A DNA stretch of 64,000 nt, taken from positions 186,001-250,000 of the forward strand of contig CBDCTL010000017.1 of the NCBI GenBank assembly GCA_965222015.1, read 5' to 3'. This DNA is from JANQPX01 sp965222015. Its GTDB lineage: Bacteria > Pseudomonadota > Alphaproteobacteria > Geminicoccales > Geminicoccaceae. The notes beneath the pieces were generated by a model. That model had not been told where the DNA came from. It saw only the letters and a program-made list of their open reading frames with translations, and did no database searches. Positions 8,981 to 20,669 of the stretch are shown piece by piece (the stretch's first letter is position 1; the number at the start of each line of letters is the position of its first letter). The translations under genes were made by a program, and so were the position numbers.

Positions 8981-10231
8981 ATGCCTGAGCGCGAGGGCGC
9001 CTTCTACGACCGCCTCGAGACCCGGGCCGCCGCCGATCGCGACCGGTCGATGCTGACAGCACTTCCGGGTTTTCTCCAGCAGGCGATCGAGAATGCGCCC
9101 GCGGTCGCGGCGCAGCTCGAAGGCATCGACGCCAGGGCGGTCGACAGCTTCGAGCGTCTGGCGGCACTGCCCCTTCGCCGAAAGAGCGAGCTGATCGAGC
9201 TGCAACGGCAGGCACCGCCCTTCGGCGGGATGAACGGCACGCCGGTGGCGCGTCTCGGCAAGATTTTCGCCTCGCCCGGTCCGATCTTCGAGCCCGAGGG
9301 TTCCCGCGCCGACTACTGGCGTTTTGCGCGCGCGCTGTTCGCCGCCGGCATTCGATCGGGCGATCTCGTCCACAACACATTCGCCTATCACCTGACGCCG
9401 GCGGGCTCCATGGCCGAGAGCGGTGCGCGCGCCCTCGGCTGTCCTGTCATTCCCGCCGGCATCGGGCAGACCGAAAAGCAGATCGAGGTGATCGCCCGTC
9501 TTCGACCTGCCGCCTATGTCGGCACGCCGTCCTTCCTGAAGATCCTGATGGAGCGCGGCCGCGACGACGGGGTCGATTTATCGTCCCTGAAGAAAGCGCT
9601 GGTTTCGGGCGAGGCCTTTCCTAAAACGCTCGCCGGCCAGCTCGCGCGGGAATTCGGCATCGAGGCCTTTCAGTGCTATGCCACCGCCGATGCCGGTCTG
9701 ATCGCCTATGAGACGCCGGCGCGCGACGGTCTTGTGATCGACGAGGACGTGATCGTCGAGGTGGTTCGCCCCGGCACCGGCGATCCCGTGCCGGAAGGCG
9801 ACGTCGGCGAGGTGGTGGTGACCGTATTCAATCCCGACTATCCGCTGGTCCGCTTCGCGACCGGCGACCTCTCTTTGATCATGTCCGGCCAAAGCCCCTG
9901 CGGGCGCACCAACCGGCGTCTCGCAGGCTGGATGGGACGGGCTGATCAGACCACCAAGATCAAGGGCATGTTCGTGCATCCGAGCCAGGTTGCGAGCGTG
10001 GCCACGAAGCACGAGGAGATCGGCAAGGCGCGGCTGATGGTGACCCGCGAAAACGACCTCGACGCGATGACGCTCGCATGCGAGGTCGCGGAGCCGAGCG
10101 ACGGCCTCGGCGAGGCGATCGCAGCGAGCCTGAGATCAGTTACCGGCCTGAACGGCGATGTCAGGCTGGTCGAGCCCAACACGCTCCCCAATGACGGCAA
10201 GGTCATCGACGACCAGCGGCCGCAAGGCTGA
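8981..10231 (+). CDS. phenylacetate-CoA ligase-like AMP-binding protein (PaaK family)
   Basis: 416 residues from ATG 8981. Upstream in-frame sequence overlaps the previous gene and is not conserved-looking. The C-terminal half is PaaK-like: VRFATGDLS, then a CGR motif, then GRADQTTKIKGMFVHPSQV near residues 322-345. The region where PaaK has its SSGTTG P-loop reads ASPGPIFEP (about residue 95), so the canonical phosphate loop is absent. It may still adenylate a carboxylate or may be an adapted member. Together with the first ligase it suggests CoA activation of whatever the liv-type system imports. Confidence 0.78.
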   Translation: MPEREGAFYDRLETRAAADRDRSMLTALPGFLQQAIENAPAVAAQLEGIDARAVDSFERLAALPLRRKSELIELQRQAPPFGGMNGTPVARLGKIFASPGPIFEPEGSRADYWRFARALFAAGIRSGDLVHNTFAYHLTPAGSMAESGARALGCPVIPAGIGQTEKQIEVIARLRPAAYVGTPSFLKILMERGRDDGVDLSSLKKALVSGEAFPKTLAGQLAREFGIEAFQCYATADAGLIAYETPARDGLVIDEDVIVEVVRPGTGDPVPEGDVGEVVVTVFNPDYPLVRFATGDLSLIMSGQSPCGRTNRRLAGWMGRADQTTKIKGMFVHPSQVASVATKHEEIGKARLMVTRENDLDAMTLACEVAEPSDGLGEAIAASLRSVTGLNGDVRLVEPNTLPNDGKVIDDQRPQG

Positions 10232-10250
10232 TCCGGCGGGCCGACGATCG

Positions 10251-10859
10251 ATGCTTGAGGTTCTCAATCTCGCCTGCATTCGCGGTGGCCGAAAGGTTTT
10301 TGCAGGCATCGAGTTCCGCCTCGACGAAGGCGAGGTGCTGGCGCTGCATGGCCCGAACGGCAGCGGCAAGTCGACGCTGATCCGCCTGCTCGCCGGGTTC
10401 CTGGCGCCGGCCATGGGCTTGATCCGGTGGGCGGGCGACGACGTGCGCTCGAATCTCGCCGAACATCGCGCGCGCATCCACTTCGTCGGCCATGCGGACG
10501 GCATCAAGAATCTCCTGAGCGTCAAGGAGAACCTCGCCTTCATCTGCGCGCTGAACGGCGCCGGCGACGGCGCGCTCGACCGAGCACTCGAATTCTTCGA
10601 CCTCGGCGAGTTGATCGACACGCCAGGCCGGTTTCTCTCCTCCGGCCAGCGCCGCCGCCTCAGCCTGGCGCGGCTGGTCGTCGGCGAGCGCCGCCTCTGG
10701 CTGCTGGACGAGCCCGGCGTCGGCCTCGACGCGGTCAATCGAGGACATCTCGAGGCAGCCATCGACCGGCACCGGTCGGCGGGCGGCATCACGGTGCTGG
10801 CGACCCATGGCGACGTCCGGGTGGCCGATGCGCGCGTGCTGGAACTCGCCAATTCATGA
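10251..10859 (+). CDS. ccmA: cytochrome c biogenesis heme exporter ATPase CcmA
   Basis: 202 residues. Walker A GPNGSGKST is near residue 37, with a signature-like SSGQRRRLSLARL, Walker B LWLLDEPGVGLD and an ATHGD switch. Length and order (ccmA-ccmB-ccmC) match system I cytochrome c maturation, in which CcmAB releases holo-CcmE from CcmC/D. The start at 10251 is chosen because upstream in-frame codons lie within the PaaK-like gene. The stop overlaps the ccmB start in an ATGA. Confidence 0.92.
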   Translation: MLEVLNLACIRGGRKVFAGIEFRLDEGEVLALHGPNGSGKSTLIRLLAGFLAPAMGLIRWAGDDVRSNLAEHRARIHFVGHADGIKNLLSVKENLAFICALNGAGDGALDRALEFFDLGELIDTPGRFLSSGQRRRLSLARLVVGERRLWLLDEPGVGLDAVNRGHLEAAIDRHRSAGGITVLATHGDVRVADARVLELANS

Positions 10860-11521
10860 AGGCGTTCCTGGCCATCTTCCGCCGCGATCTCCGCCTAGGC
10901 CTTCGAAGCGGTGTCGACAGCGCGCAGCCGCTGATCTTCTTCGTGATGGCACTCACGCTCTTTCCACTCGGCGTCGGCCCGTCGCCGGAGATCCTGGAGC
11001 GTATCGGCGTCGGCGTGATCTGGGTTCTCGCACTGCTCGCGGTCATGCTCAGCCTCGATCGCCTGTTTCAGGCCGACGCCGAAGATGGTTCCCTCGAACA
11101 GCTCGCCCTCGCCGATCTGCCGCTCGAACTGACCGTCCTCGCCAAATGCCTGGCGCACTGGTTGATGAGCGGTCTCGTTCTGGTGATCGCTTCGCCGCTT
11201 CTCGCTCTACTCCTCCATCAGTCCGCCGAGGCCGCGGGTGTGCTCGCCCTCGCCCTGCTCCTCGGCACGCCGGTCCTGACCCTGATCGGCAGCGTCGGCG
11301 CCGCGCTTCTGATCGGCGCTCGCCGCGGTGGCGTGCTGATCGCGCTTCTCGTCCTTCCCCTCTACATTCCGGTCCTCATCTTCGGTGTCAGTGCCGTCGA
11401 AAGCGAGGTCATGGGCCTCGGCGGCAGCGCGCAGCTGCTCATCCTCGGCGCCTTCCTGCTCGCGGCGTTGGCGCTCACGCCCTTCGCCGCCGCCGCTGCC
11501 CTTCGTTTATCCATGGAGTAG
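10856..11521 (+). CDS. ccmB: heme exporter permease CcmB
   Basis: 221 residues with six predicted membrane segments, the standard size for CcmB. The N-terminus MKAFLAIFRRDLRLGLRSG matches the family pattern of a basic amphipathic stretch before helix 1. It overlaps ccmA by 4 nt. It works with CcmA in the inner membrane during cytochrome c maturation. Confidence 0.92.
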   Translation: MKAFLAIFRRDLRLGLRSGVDSAQPLIFFVMALTLFPLGVGPSPEILERIGVGVIWVLALLAVMLSLDRLFQADAEDGSLEQLALADLPLELTVLAKCLAHWLMSGLVLVIASPLLALLLHQSAEAAGVLALALLLGTPVLTLIGSVGAALLIGARRGGVLIALLVLPLYIPVLIFGVSAVESEVMGLGGSAQLLILGAFLLAALALTPFAAAAALRLSME

Positions 11522-11722
11522 CTACGACTCCGGTGGGCAGATGTGGTGATCGAGCTGCCGCCAATCGTTCGCTGTTGATGCATCAGGCGATCTCACTTTT
11601 CCCTGTGTTTTGCCACCGCACTGGTAAAAAGAACCTTAACCTTGCTGCGATGCGCGACCGATCGCCCCGCGGACCTTCAAACCCGATCGGAAATCGCCTA
11701 TGTAGCCGCAAGGGAGTCCGCG
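11522..11722. other. ccmB-ccmC intergenic region, contains a block shared with 58.6 kb
   Basis: 201 nt without a convincing gene. Positions 11523-11561 resemble 58601-58639 (about 31 of 39 bases identical). Both encode the same peptide YDSGGQMW in one frame, largely through synonymous differences, which suggests a degraded copy of a shared coding element. AAGGGAG at 11710-11716 is the ribosome-binding site for ccmC. No clear terminator is seen. Confidence 0.4.
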
Positions 11723-12448
11723 ATGCACAAATACGCCAATCCATTGCGTTACCAGCGGATCGCCGATGCCGTGTTCCCATGGGCGCTGGCGGGTGCGGCG
11801 ATCCTGTCGCTGGTCGGCCTTTATCAGGCGCTTCTGGCGGCGCCGCCCGATTACCAGCAGGGCGAAGCCTACCGCATCATGTTCGTGCATGTGCCAGCCG
11901 CGTGGATGGCGCTGATGGTCTACGCCATGATGGCCGCGGCGAGCGTCGTCGCGATCGTCTGGCGGCATCCGCTGGCCGAGATCGCGGCGCGTGCGGCGGC
12001 GCCCGTCGGTGCCGTCTTCACCGCCATCGCACTGATCACCGGCAGCGTCTGGGGCAAGCCCATGTGGGGCACCTACTGGGTCTGGGATGCGCGTCTGACT
12101 TCGGTGCTCATTCTATTCTTTCTCTATGTCGGCTACATCGCCCTGCACGATGCCTTCGACGACCCGGCGCGCGGCGCGCGAGCGGCGGCGATTTTATGCC
12201 TGGTCGGGTCGGTTAATTTACCGATAATTAAATTTTCGGTGGAATGGTGGAACACGTTACATCAACCTGCGAGCATCATGCGTGCCGATGGTCCGGCGAT
12301 CCATCCGAGCATGCTGGCGCCGCTTTTGCTGATGTGGGGTGGGTATTTCTGCTTCTTCGTCGCCGTCCACATCCTTAGGACGCGCGCCGAGCTGACCGAT
12401 CGCAAGATTCGCAATCTACGCCTTTCCGTCACGGAACCGGCGGAGTAG
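11723..12448 (+). CDS. ccmC: heme lyase/transport protein CcmC
   Basis: 241 residues from ATG 11723, with AAGGGAG 6 nt upstream; a more upstream in-frame start at 11642 lacks a site. It has six membrane segments. The tryptophan-rich WWD motif (WGTYWVWDARLTS) is at about residues 114-126, with flanking heme-ligand histidines in HVPAAWM (about 56) and WWNTLHQPAS (about 180). It loads heme onto CcmE. No ccmD is found in the 51 nt before acnA. Confidence 0.93.
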   Translation: MHKYANPLRYQRIADAVFPWALAGAAILSLVGLYQALLAAPPDYQQGEAYRIMFVHVPAAWMALMVYAMMAAASVVAIVWRHPLAEIAARAAAPVGAVFTAIALITGSVWGKPMWGTYWVWDARLTSVLILFFLYVGYIALHDAFDDPARGARAAAILCLVGSVNLPIIKFSVEWWNTLHQPASIMRADGPAIHPSMLAPLLLMWGGYFCFFVAVHILRTRAELTDRKIRNLRLSVTEPAE

Positions 12449-12499
12449 CGCATAACGACCTGCAGACGCGCGGGCGTCGCTTTGAACGAGGAGATCAAG

Positions 12500-15196
<2,697 letters not shown>

Positions 15197-15244
15197 GGGA
15201 GGTTACCGGGCATTTTATCGACCGACGGCATCGCGGATCCCGCT

Positions 15245-15283
15245 GTCGAGGGCCGGGATGCGGACGCCGTCCCGGCCCTCGAC
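15245..15283 (+). terminator. 14-bp GC-rich hairpin downstream of acnA
   Basis: Positions 15245-15258 (GTCGAGGGCCGGGA) pair perfectly with 15270-15283 across an 11-nt loop, 48 nt after the acnA stop. No U-run follows, so it is not a classical intrinsic terminator. It may be a terminator of the U-less type or a 3' stabilising hairpin. The rest of the 212-nt gap (15197-15408) shows nothing else. Confidence 0.45.
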
Positions 15284-15408
15284 CGCGCGCGTTGTCGCGG
15301 GGCCCCGAACGGCCTTTGTCTGCCCGGGAATGAGACCGTGATCGAACGCGGGACGTCTTCGCGCGGTCGGTGCTTGCCGATGACACGACTGCATCTTGGC
15401 ACACGGCC

Positions 15409-17211
15409 ATGAGCGTGGACACGGATAAGGTCGGAATCTGGACGGCGCTTTCGGGTCTGCTGCCCTATCTCTGGCCGAAGGATTCCCGCGAGTTGCGCGC
15501 CCGCGTGGTCGTCGCGGTCGCACTCCTGATCCTCGCCAAGCTGATCAACGTCGCCATTCCGTTTTTCTACAAGGCGGTAGTGGATGGCCTCACGGCCCCC
15601 GAAGCCGGCGCCGTCATCGCGCTGCCGCTCGCTGCTCTGCTCGCCTATGGCGGCGCCCGGCTCGGCACCGCGCTGTTCGCGCAGCTGCGGGATGCGGTGT
15701 TCGCCAAGGTTTCCCAGCATGCCGGCCGCCAGGTCTCGCTCTCGGTCTTCAACCACCTCTTTCAGCTGTCGCTCGGCTATCACCTGAGCCGGCGCACGGG
15801 CGAGCTTTCGCGCGCGATCGATCGCGGCGTGCGCGCGATCACCTTTATGCTCGGCATGGTGCTGTTCAACATCCTGCCGACGCTCTTTGAATTCGCGCTC
15901 GTGATCGGCATTCTCCTGATCAACTACGACTGGCCGTTCGCGCTCATCACCTTCGTCACCATCGTCGGCTACGCGCTGTTCACCATCGTCGCCACGGAAT
16001 GGCGGACCCGCTTTCGGCGCATGATGAACACCGAGGACAACGCGGTCAGCGCGAAGGCGGTCGACAGCCTATTGAACTACGAGACCGTGAAGACCTTCAC
16101 CAACGAGCGGCTGGAGGCCGAGCGTTTCGACGCCGTCCTCGGGCGCTATCAGGGCGCTGCCGTCAAATCCCAGACCTCGCTCGCCGCCCTCAATTTCGGC
16201 CAGGCGGCGATCGTCGCGATCGGCGTCACGGCGATCATGATCGTCGCGGCGCAAGGCGTGGTCGCGGGCCGGCTCACGGTCGGCGACGTGGTGCTGGTCA
16301 ACGCCTTTCTCCTTCAGCTCTACCAGCCGCTCAACATTCTCGGCTTCGTCTACCGCGAGCTGAAGCAGTCGCTGGCCGACCTGGAGACGCTTGCCTCCCT
16401 CCTCGCACAGAAGCCCGAGATCGCCGACGCCCCGGACGCACGGCCGCTCGCCCTCGATGGCGGTGAGGTGCGCTTCGAGGGCGTCGGCTTCGGCTACGAT
16501 CCGAGACGGCCGATCCTGCGCGGCATCGACTTCGCCATTCCTGCCGGTCAGTCGCTCGCCGTGGTCGGCAGCTCCGGCGCCGGCAAGTCCACCATCGTGC
16601 GGCTGATGTTCCGCTTCTACGACGTCGGGCAGGGCCGGATCGCGATCGACGGCCAGGACATTCGCGGCATCACCCAGCACTCGCTTCGCGCCGCGATCGG
16701 CCTCGTGCCGCAGGACACGGTGCTGTTCAATGACACCATCCGAACCAATATCGCCTACGGCCAGCCCGACGCCGATCAGCGCATGATCGAGGATGCGGCA
16801 CGGGCCGCGCAGATCCACGAATTCGTCGAAAGCCTGCCGGACGGCTATGACACGCTGGTCGGCGAGCGCGGCCTCAAGCTCTCCGGTGGCGAGAAGCAGC
16901 GGGTCGCGATCGCGCGCATGGTCCTCAAGAATCCCCCGATTCTGATCCTGGACGAGGCGACCTCGGCGCTGGACAGCCTGACCGAGCAGCAGATCCAGAC
17001 GGCGCTGAAGGCGCTCTCCGCCGGGCGCACCACCCTCATGATCGCGCACCGGCTTTCCACCGTGATCGACGCCGATCGGATTCTGGTGATCGAGGAGGGG
17101 CGGGTGGTCGAGCAGGGACGTCATCAGGAACTTCTGGAACGGCGCGGGATCTATGCCGGCATGTGGGCGCGCCAGCAGGACGCTTTAACCGACGAGCATG
17201 CGCCGGTCTGA
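15409..17211 (+). CDS. ABC exporter, fused membrane/ATPase, ATM1/HMT1-type
   Basis: 600 residues from ATG 15409; GTG 15370 would add 13 residues. The N-terminal half has six membrane segments, with the ATM1-type hallmark LNYETVKTFTNERLE near residue 225. The C-terminal ATPase has Walker A GSSGAGKST, signature LSGGEKQRVAIARM, Walker B ILILDEATSALD and an AHRLST switch. Members export glutathione-linked persulfides, metal-glutathione conjugates or heavy-metal peptides from the cytoplasm. It stands alone as a half-size transporter that should homodimerise. The exact cargo is unknown. Confidence 0.88.
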   Translation: MSVDTDKVGIWTALSGLLPYLWPKDSRELRARVVVAVALLILAKLINVAIPFFYKAVVDGLTAPEAGAVIALPLAALLAYGGARLGTALFAQLRDAVFAKVSQHAGRQVSLSVFNHLFQLSLGYHLSRRTGELSRAIDRGVRAITFMLGMVLFNILPTLFEFALVIGILLINYDWPFALITFVTIVGYALFTIVATEWRTRFRRMMNTEDNAVSAKAVDSLLNYETVKTFTNERLEAERFDAVLGRYQGAAVKSQTSLAALNFGQAAIVAIGVTAIMIVAAQGVVAGRLTVGDVVLVNAFLLQLYQPLNILGFVYRELKQSLADLETLASLLAQKPEIADAPDARPLALDGGEVRFEGVGFGYDPRRPILRGIDFAIPAGQSLAVVGSSGAGKSTIVRLMFRFYDVGQGRIAIDGQDIRGITQHSLRAAIGLVPQDTVLFNDTIRTNIAYGQPDADQRMIEDAARAAQIHEFVESLPDGYDTLVGERGLKLSGGEKQRVAIARMVLKNPPILILDEATSALDSLTEQQIQTALKALSAGRTTLMIAHRLSTVIDADRILVIEEGRVVEQGRHQELLERRGIYAGMWARQQDALTDEHAPV

Positions 17212-17264
17212 AATTGTGTTAGGCTCCCAGGCCAGGGACGACGCTCACCAGACGGAAGGTCGAA

Positions 17265-17564
17265 ATGGGGCTCTTGGGATCATTGAAGTCACTGTTCGGC
17301 GGCGGCTCGGAGGGCGGTGCTAAGCGTGTGGCCGATCCGGTCGAGTATAACGGCTTCGAGATCGAGCCGACGCCGGAGAAGCGGGACGGCGGCTGGAGCA
17401 CGGCCGGCGTGATTCGAAAGTCGATCGATGGCGAGGTGAAGGAGCACCGCTTCATCCGCGTCGACACCAACAGCAATCTCGACGATGCGATCGCGTTCTC
17501 CGTGACCAAGGCGCAGCAGATCATCGATGAGCAGGGCGATCGCCTTTTCCGACCGAAGCGCTGA
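17265..17564 (+). CDS. HlyU family protein
   Basis: 99 residues. The N-terminus MGLLGSLKSLFGGG, then a central PVEYNGFEIEPTP and a C-terminal KAQQIIDEQGDRLF, match the small HlyU family described as a transcriptional activator of haemolysin in Vibrio. In alphaproteobacteria the role is not established. Its 3' end overlaps the next gene by 38 nt in another frame, so the two are probably co-translated. No signal peptide is present. Confidence 0.82.
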   Translation: MGLLGSLKSLFGGGSEGGAKRVADPVEYNGFEIEPTPEKRDGGWSTAGVIRKSIDGEVKEHRFIRVDTNSNLDDAIAFSVTKAQQIIDEQGDRLFRPKR

Positions 17565-18144
17565 TCGTCCGGACGGCAATCTCCTGCCGCGGGACGGCGA
17601 TGTCCGGCTGATCGAGGATGCCCTTTCCGAGGCGGACGCCGATCACACCTTCGATATCCTGATGAAGACTGTCGACTGGCGTCAGGAACGCGCCGTCCTG
17701 TTCGGACGCCGGATTCCGGTGCCGCGGCTGACCGCCTGGTATGGTGAACGCGCCTATGGCTATAGCGGCATCCGCCACGAGGCGAGGCCGCTGCCGCCGC
17801 CGCTGCTGGCGCTGAAGGAGACGGTCGAGGCGTACAGCGAACGCCGCTTCAACAGCGTGCTCCTCAATCTCTACCGTGACGGCCGGGACAGCATGGGCTG
17901 GCATGCCGACGACGAGGCGGCGCTCGGGCCGGAACCGGAGATCGCGAGCCTGTCGCTGGGTGCTGTCAGGCGTTTCCAGCTCGAGCACCGTGCTGACGGC
18001 GAGCGCGTCACGCTGGATCTGGGCCACGGCTCCCTTCTGATCATGCGCGGCCGTTGCCAGGCCTGCTGGCGTCATCAGCTGCCGAAGACGAAAAAGGCCG
18101 TCGGGCCGCGCATCAATCTCACTTTTCGCACGGTTATCGCCTGA
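17527..18144 (+). CDS. AlkB-like 2-oxoglutarate/Fe(II) dioxygenase
   Basis: 205 residues, ALKBH2/3-like. The iron ligands His126 and Asp128 are in MGWHADDE, the second histidine is His183 in WRHQLPK, and the 2-oxoglutarate-binding arginine is Arg201 in INLTFR. Substrate-loop residues around RLTAWYG fit nucleic-acid demethylases. It likely repairs alkylated bases. The ATG at 17527 lies inside the HlyU-like gene, a 38-nt overlap. Shorter starts would remove the conserved N-terminal strand. Confidence 0.88.
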   Translation: MSRAIAFSDRSADRPDGNLLPRDGDVRLIEDALSEADADHTFDILMKTVDWRQERAVLFGRRIPVPRLTAWYGERAYGYSGIRHEARPLPPPLLALKETVEAYSERRFNSVLLNLYRDGRDSMGWHADDEAALGPEPEIASLSLGAVRRFQLEHRADGERVTLDLGHGSLLIMRGRCQACWRHQLPKTKKAVGPRINLTFRTVIA

Positions 18145-18245
18145 TCCCGGCCTTGTGCGATCCCCCGCTCATGCGCCATATCTTTAGCCCGGCCCGCTTT
18201 CGAAGCTAGTTTCGAACGACAGCAGCAAGACCCGCGAGTGACGCA

Positions 18246-19250
18246 ATGATGATCCTCTTTCCCGACGCCAATTTCGACGACGACGCCGCCCTTGAGCGGC
18301 CGGCTTTCGCGGCCGGCGCCGAACTGGTGATCGCGCGGGCCGAACATGCCGACGACATCGCGGACGAGGTCTGGCGGCGCGCCGACGGCCTGATCGTCAA
18401 TATCGGCGTGCCGATCGACCGGAAGCTGCTCGACCGGCTGGACCGATGCCGCATCGTCACCCGCGCCGGCGTCGGCTTCGATCACATCGACATCGACGAG
18501 GCGGCCAGGCGCGGCATTCCCGTCTGCAACGTGCCGGACTACGGCACCACCGAAGTCGCCGATCACGCGATCGCGCTGATGCTCGGCCTGGCGCGCGGGC
18601 TCGTCTCCTACCACCAGCGGCTGATCGCCAATCCGGTCGCGGGCTGGAGCTGGAGCGGCGTGCCGCTGGTCCGTCGCCTCAGGCGCACGCATTTCGGCGT
18701 GATCGGCCTCGGACGCATCGGGACGGCCGCGGCCAGGCGCGCCCAGGGACTGGACATGGGGGTCTCCTTCTACGATCCCTATCGGCCCGACGGCACCGAT
18801 CTCGGCCTCGGCTTCAAAAGGCATGCGACGCTGAAATCGCTGCTCGAAAGCGTCGACGTGGTCAGCTTGCACTGCCCGCTTTCCGCCGAGACCACCCGCA
18901 TCATTGACGCCGACGCCCTGGCCGCGATGAAGCCGGGGGCGCTGCTGATCAACACGGCGCGCGGCGGGCTGATCGACATTCCCGCGCTCGAGGCGGCGCT
19001 TCGCGAAGGGCGGATCGACGGCGCCGGCATCGACGTGCTGCCGGACGAGCCGCCCGATCCCGATTCTCCGCTCCTGCAGGCGTTCAAGCGGCGCGAGCCC
19101 TGGATCGACGGCCGCCTGCTGCTCACCCCGCACGCTGCCTGGTACTCGCCCGACGGCCATGCCGACATGCGCCGAAAATCCGCTCAGACGGTTGCCGACT
19201 TTCTGGAACGCGGCGTGCTCCGAAACGTGGTGAACGGCGTCCGGGTCTGA
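18246..19250 (+). CDS. CtBP-like D-2-hydroxyacid dehydrogenase
   Basis: 334 residues. The Rossmann motif GLGRIGTAAARR is near residue 157. The catalytic arginine is in NTARGG, the glutamate in LPDEPP and the histidine in LTPHAAW. The C-terminal-binding-protein (CtBP) subgroup is suggested by ITRAGVGFDHID-like and NVPDYGTTEVADHA motifs. It would use NAD(H) on an unknown 2-hydroxy/2-oxo acid. It is a monocistronic gene facing the polysaccharide genes, with a 42-nt convergent gap that shows no clear terminator. Confidence 0.88.
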   Translation: MMILFPDANFDDDAALERPAFAAGAELVIARAEHADDIADEVWRRADGLIVNIGVPIDRKLLDRLDRCRIVTRAGVGFDHIDIDEAARRGIPVCNVPDYGTTEVADHAIALMLGLARGLVSYHQRLIANPVAGWSWSGVPLVRRLRRTHFGVIGLGRIGTAAARRAQGLDMGVSFYDPYRPDGTDLGLGFKRHATLKSLLESVDVVSLHCPLSAETTRIIDADALAAMKPGALLINTARGGLIDIPALEAALREGRIDGAGIDVLPDEPPDPDSPLLQAFKRREPWIDGRLLLTPHAAWYSPDGHADMRRKSAQTVADFLERGVLRNVVNGVRV

Positions 19251-19292
19251 TCCGACTGGGTTCGACGTCGCGCCAGTCCGCGCCATCGTGAC

Positions 19293-20669
19293 CTACCCCG
19301 CAGGCTTCACGCGCAGATGGCGGAGCATCGTAGGAGACGGTGGGGTCGCGACGTGGCGAAGAAAGGCTGGGATCGAGCCGCCGCCGAAGCGTGCGGCCCT
19401 CGGCAGGACGTAGATCAGGAGCGTCAGCTCTACCAGAAGGCCGGCGAGTGCGGCGCCCGGCAGGCTGAACATGGCGGTCAGGGGCACGGCGAGCGCCAGC
19501 CCGGCGACGCTTACCAGGAGGAAAACCAGGGCGAAGCGCTGATGGTGGTTGGTCGCCTGGAGCACGTTCGCGGCCAGCGTGTGCGCTGCCCAGAGCAGCA
19601 CGCCGGCGAGCAGGGTCAGATAGACGCCGGGCCAGGCGACGATCTTGCCCTGGGTCCAGATCTGGAGGATCCAGGGCGTGGTGACGGCGAGCAGGCTGCA
19701 CGCGATCAGCGCCGCCCAGAAGCCGAGCCTGCAGACCTGCCAGTGCACCTTTCGGACCAGCGCCATGTCGCCGCGTCCATAAGCATAGGCAATCTCGGGG
19801 CTGCCGATGCGCGCGAATGTCACGGTCAGGTGGACGGTGTAGCGGCTGAGCATGCGGAGCGTGTTGAAGACCACCACGGCGGACGGGCCGAGCACCGCGC
19901 CGATCACTATAAGCGTGCCCTGAAGGCTCATCGCCTGACCCAGCGGAAAGGCCATGAAGGCCAGCGAGGGCAGGGTGAAGGTCCTGACGGTTTCGAGGCG
20001 CGCCTTATCGACACCGAAGGTGATCCAGGGCGCGTAGTGCCTTAGCACCAGCCAAAGCACCAGCAGGCGGAACAGGCCGCCGCCGAGATAGCAGCTCATG
20101 CCCGTCACGAGGCCGCCGCCGGTCACCAGCACGATGATCACCAGCGCGAAGGCCACGATCTCGCTCAGCATGATCAGAAAGGTGCTGAGCCCGTAATGTC
20201 CCTCGCAGCGAAAGCCGGCGTCCAGCACCTCGGCCTGGAGGTTGATGGCGATCACCAGGCCGAGGATCAGTAGCGCCCGGCCGAGACCGTCGACGCTCAG
20301 AATTTCGAAGTTCAGGAAGGCATGAATCGCGGAGGCCGAAAGCGCTGCAAACCCGACGCCAGCCATCACGACGAGACCGATCGCCAGGAACAGCAGGCTC
20401 GTGCTCTGGAAATAGCCGAGCGCCCGCTCACGCTCGCCAGCGCTCACCTCCATGGCCATGCGATTGCGCGTCGCCTGGCCGAAGCCGATGCTGCTGAGCC
20501 TGAGATAGCCGAGGATCGCGGTCAGGAGCAGCCACTCGCCATAGCCTTCCGCACCCCAGAAGGCGAGGAACAGCGGCACGCCGCCGACCTGGATGATCAC
20601 GCGCGTGAGATTGGCGAAGATCTCGGAGGCGATGCCCTTGCGCAGGCGATCGATCAGCGCCGCGTTCAT
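19293..20669 (-). CDS. polysaccharide flippase-like membrane protein (Wzx/MATE-like)
   Basis: 458 residues with about twelve to fourteen membrane segments and no soluble domain. The N-terminal pattern (FANLTRVIIQVGGVPLFLA, then GAEGYGEWLLL) is typical of oligosaccharide flippases that move lipid-linked repeat units across the inner membrane. It overlaps the upstream polymerase-like gene by 4 nt, so the two form an operon on the minus strand. No glycosyltransferase genes lie beside it, which is unusual for an export locus. Confidence 0.8.
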   Translation of the reverse strand: MNAALIDRLRKGIASEIFANLTRVIIQVGGVPLFLAFWGAEGYGEWLLLTAILGYLRLSSIGFGQATRNRMAMEVSAGERERALGYFQSTSLLFLAIGLVVMAGVGFAALSASAIHAFLNFEILSVDGLGRALLILGLVIAINLQAEVLDAGFRCEGHYGLSTFLIMLSEIVAFALVIIVLVTGGGLVTGMSCYLGGGLFRLLVLWLVLRHYAPWITFGVDKARLETVRTFTLPSLAFMAFPLGQAMSLQGTLIVIGAVLGPSAVVVFNTLRMLSRYTVHLTVTFARIGSPEIAYAYGRGDMALVRKVHWQVCRLGFWAALIACSLLAVTTPWILQIWTQGKIVAWPGVYLTLLAGVLLWAAHTLAANVLQATNHHQRFALVFLLVSVAGLALAVPLTAMFSLPGAALAGLLVELTLLIYVLPRAARFGGGSIPAFLRHVATPPSPTMLRHLRVKPAG

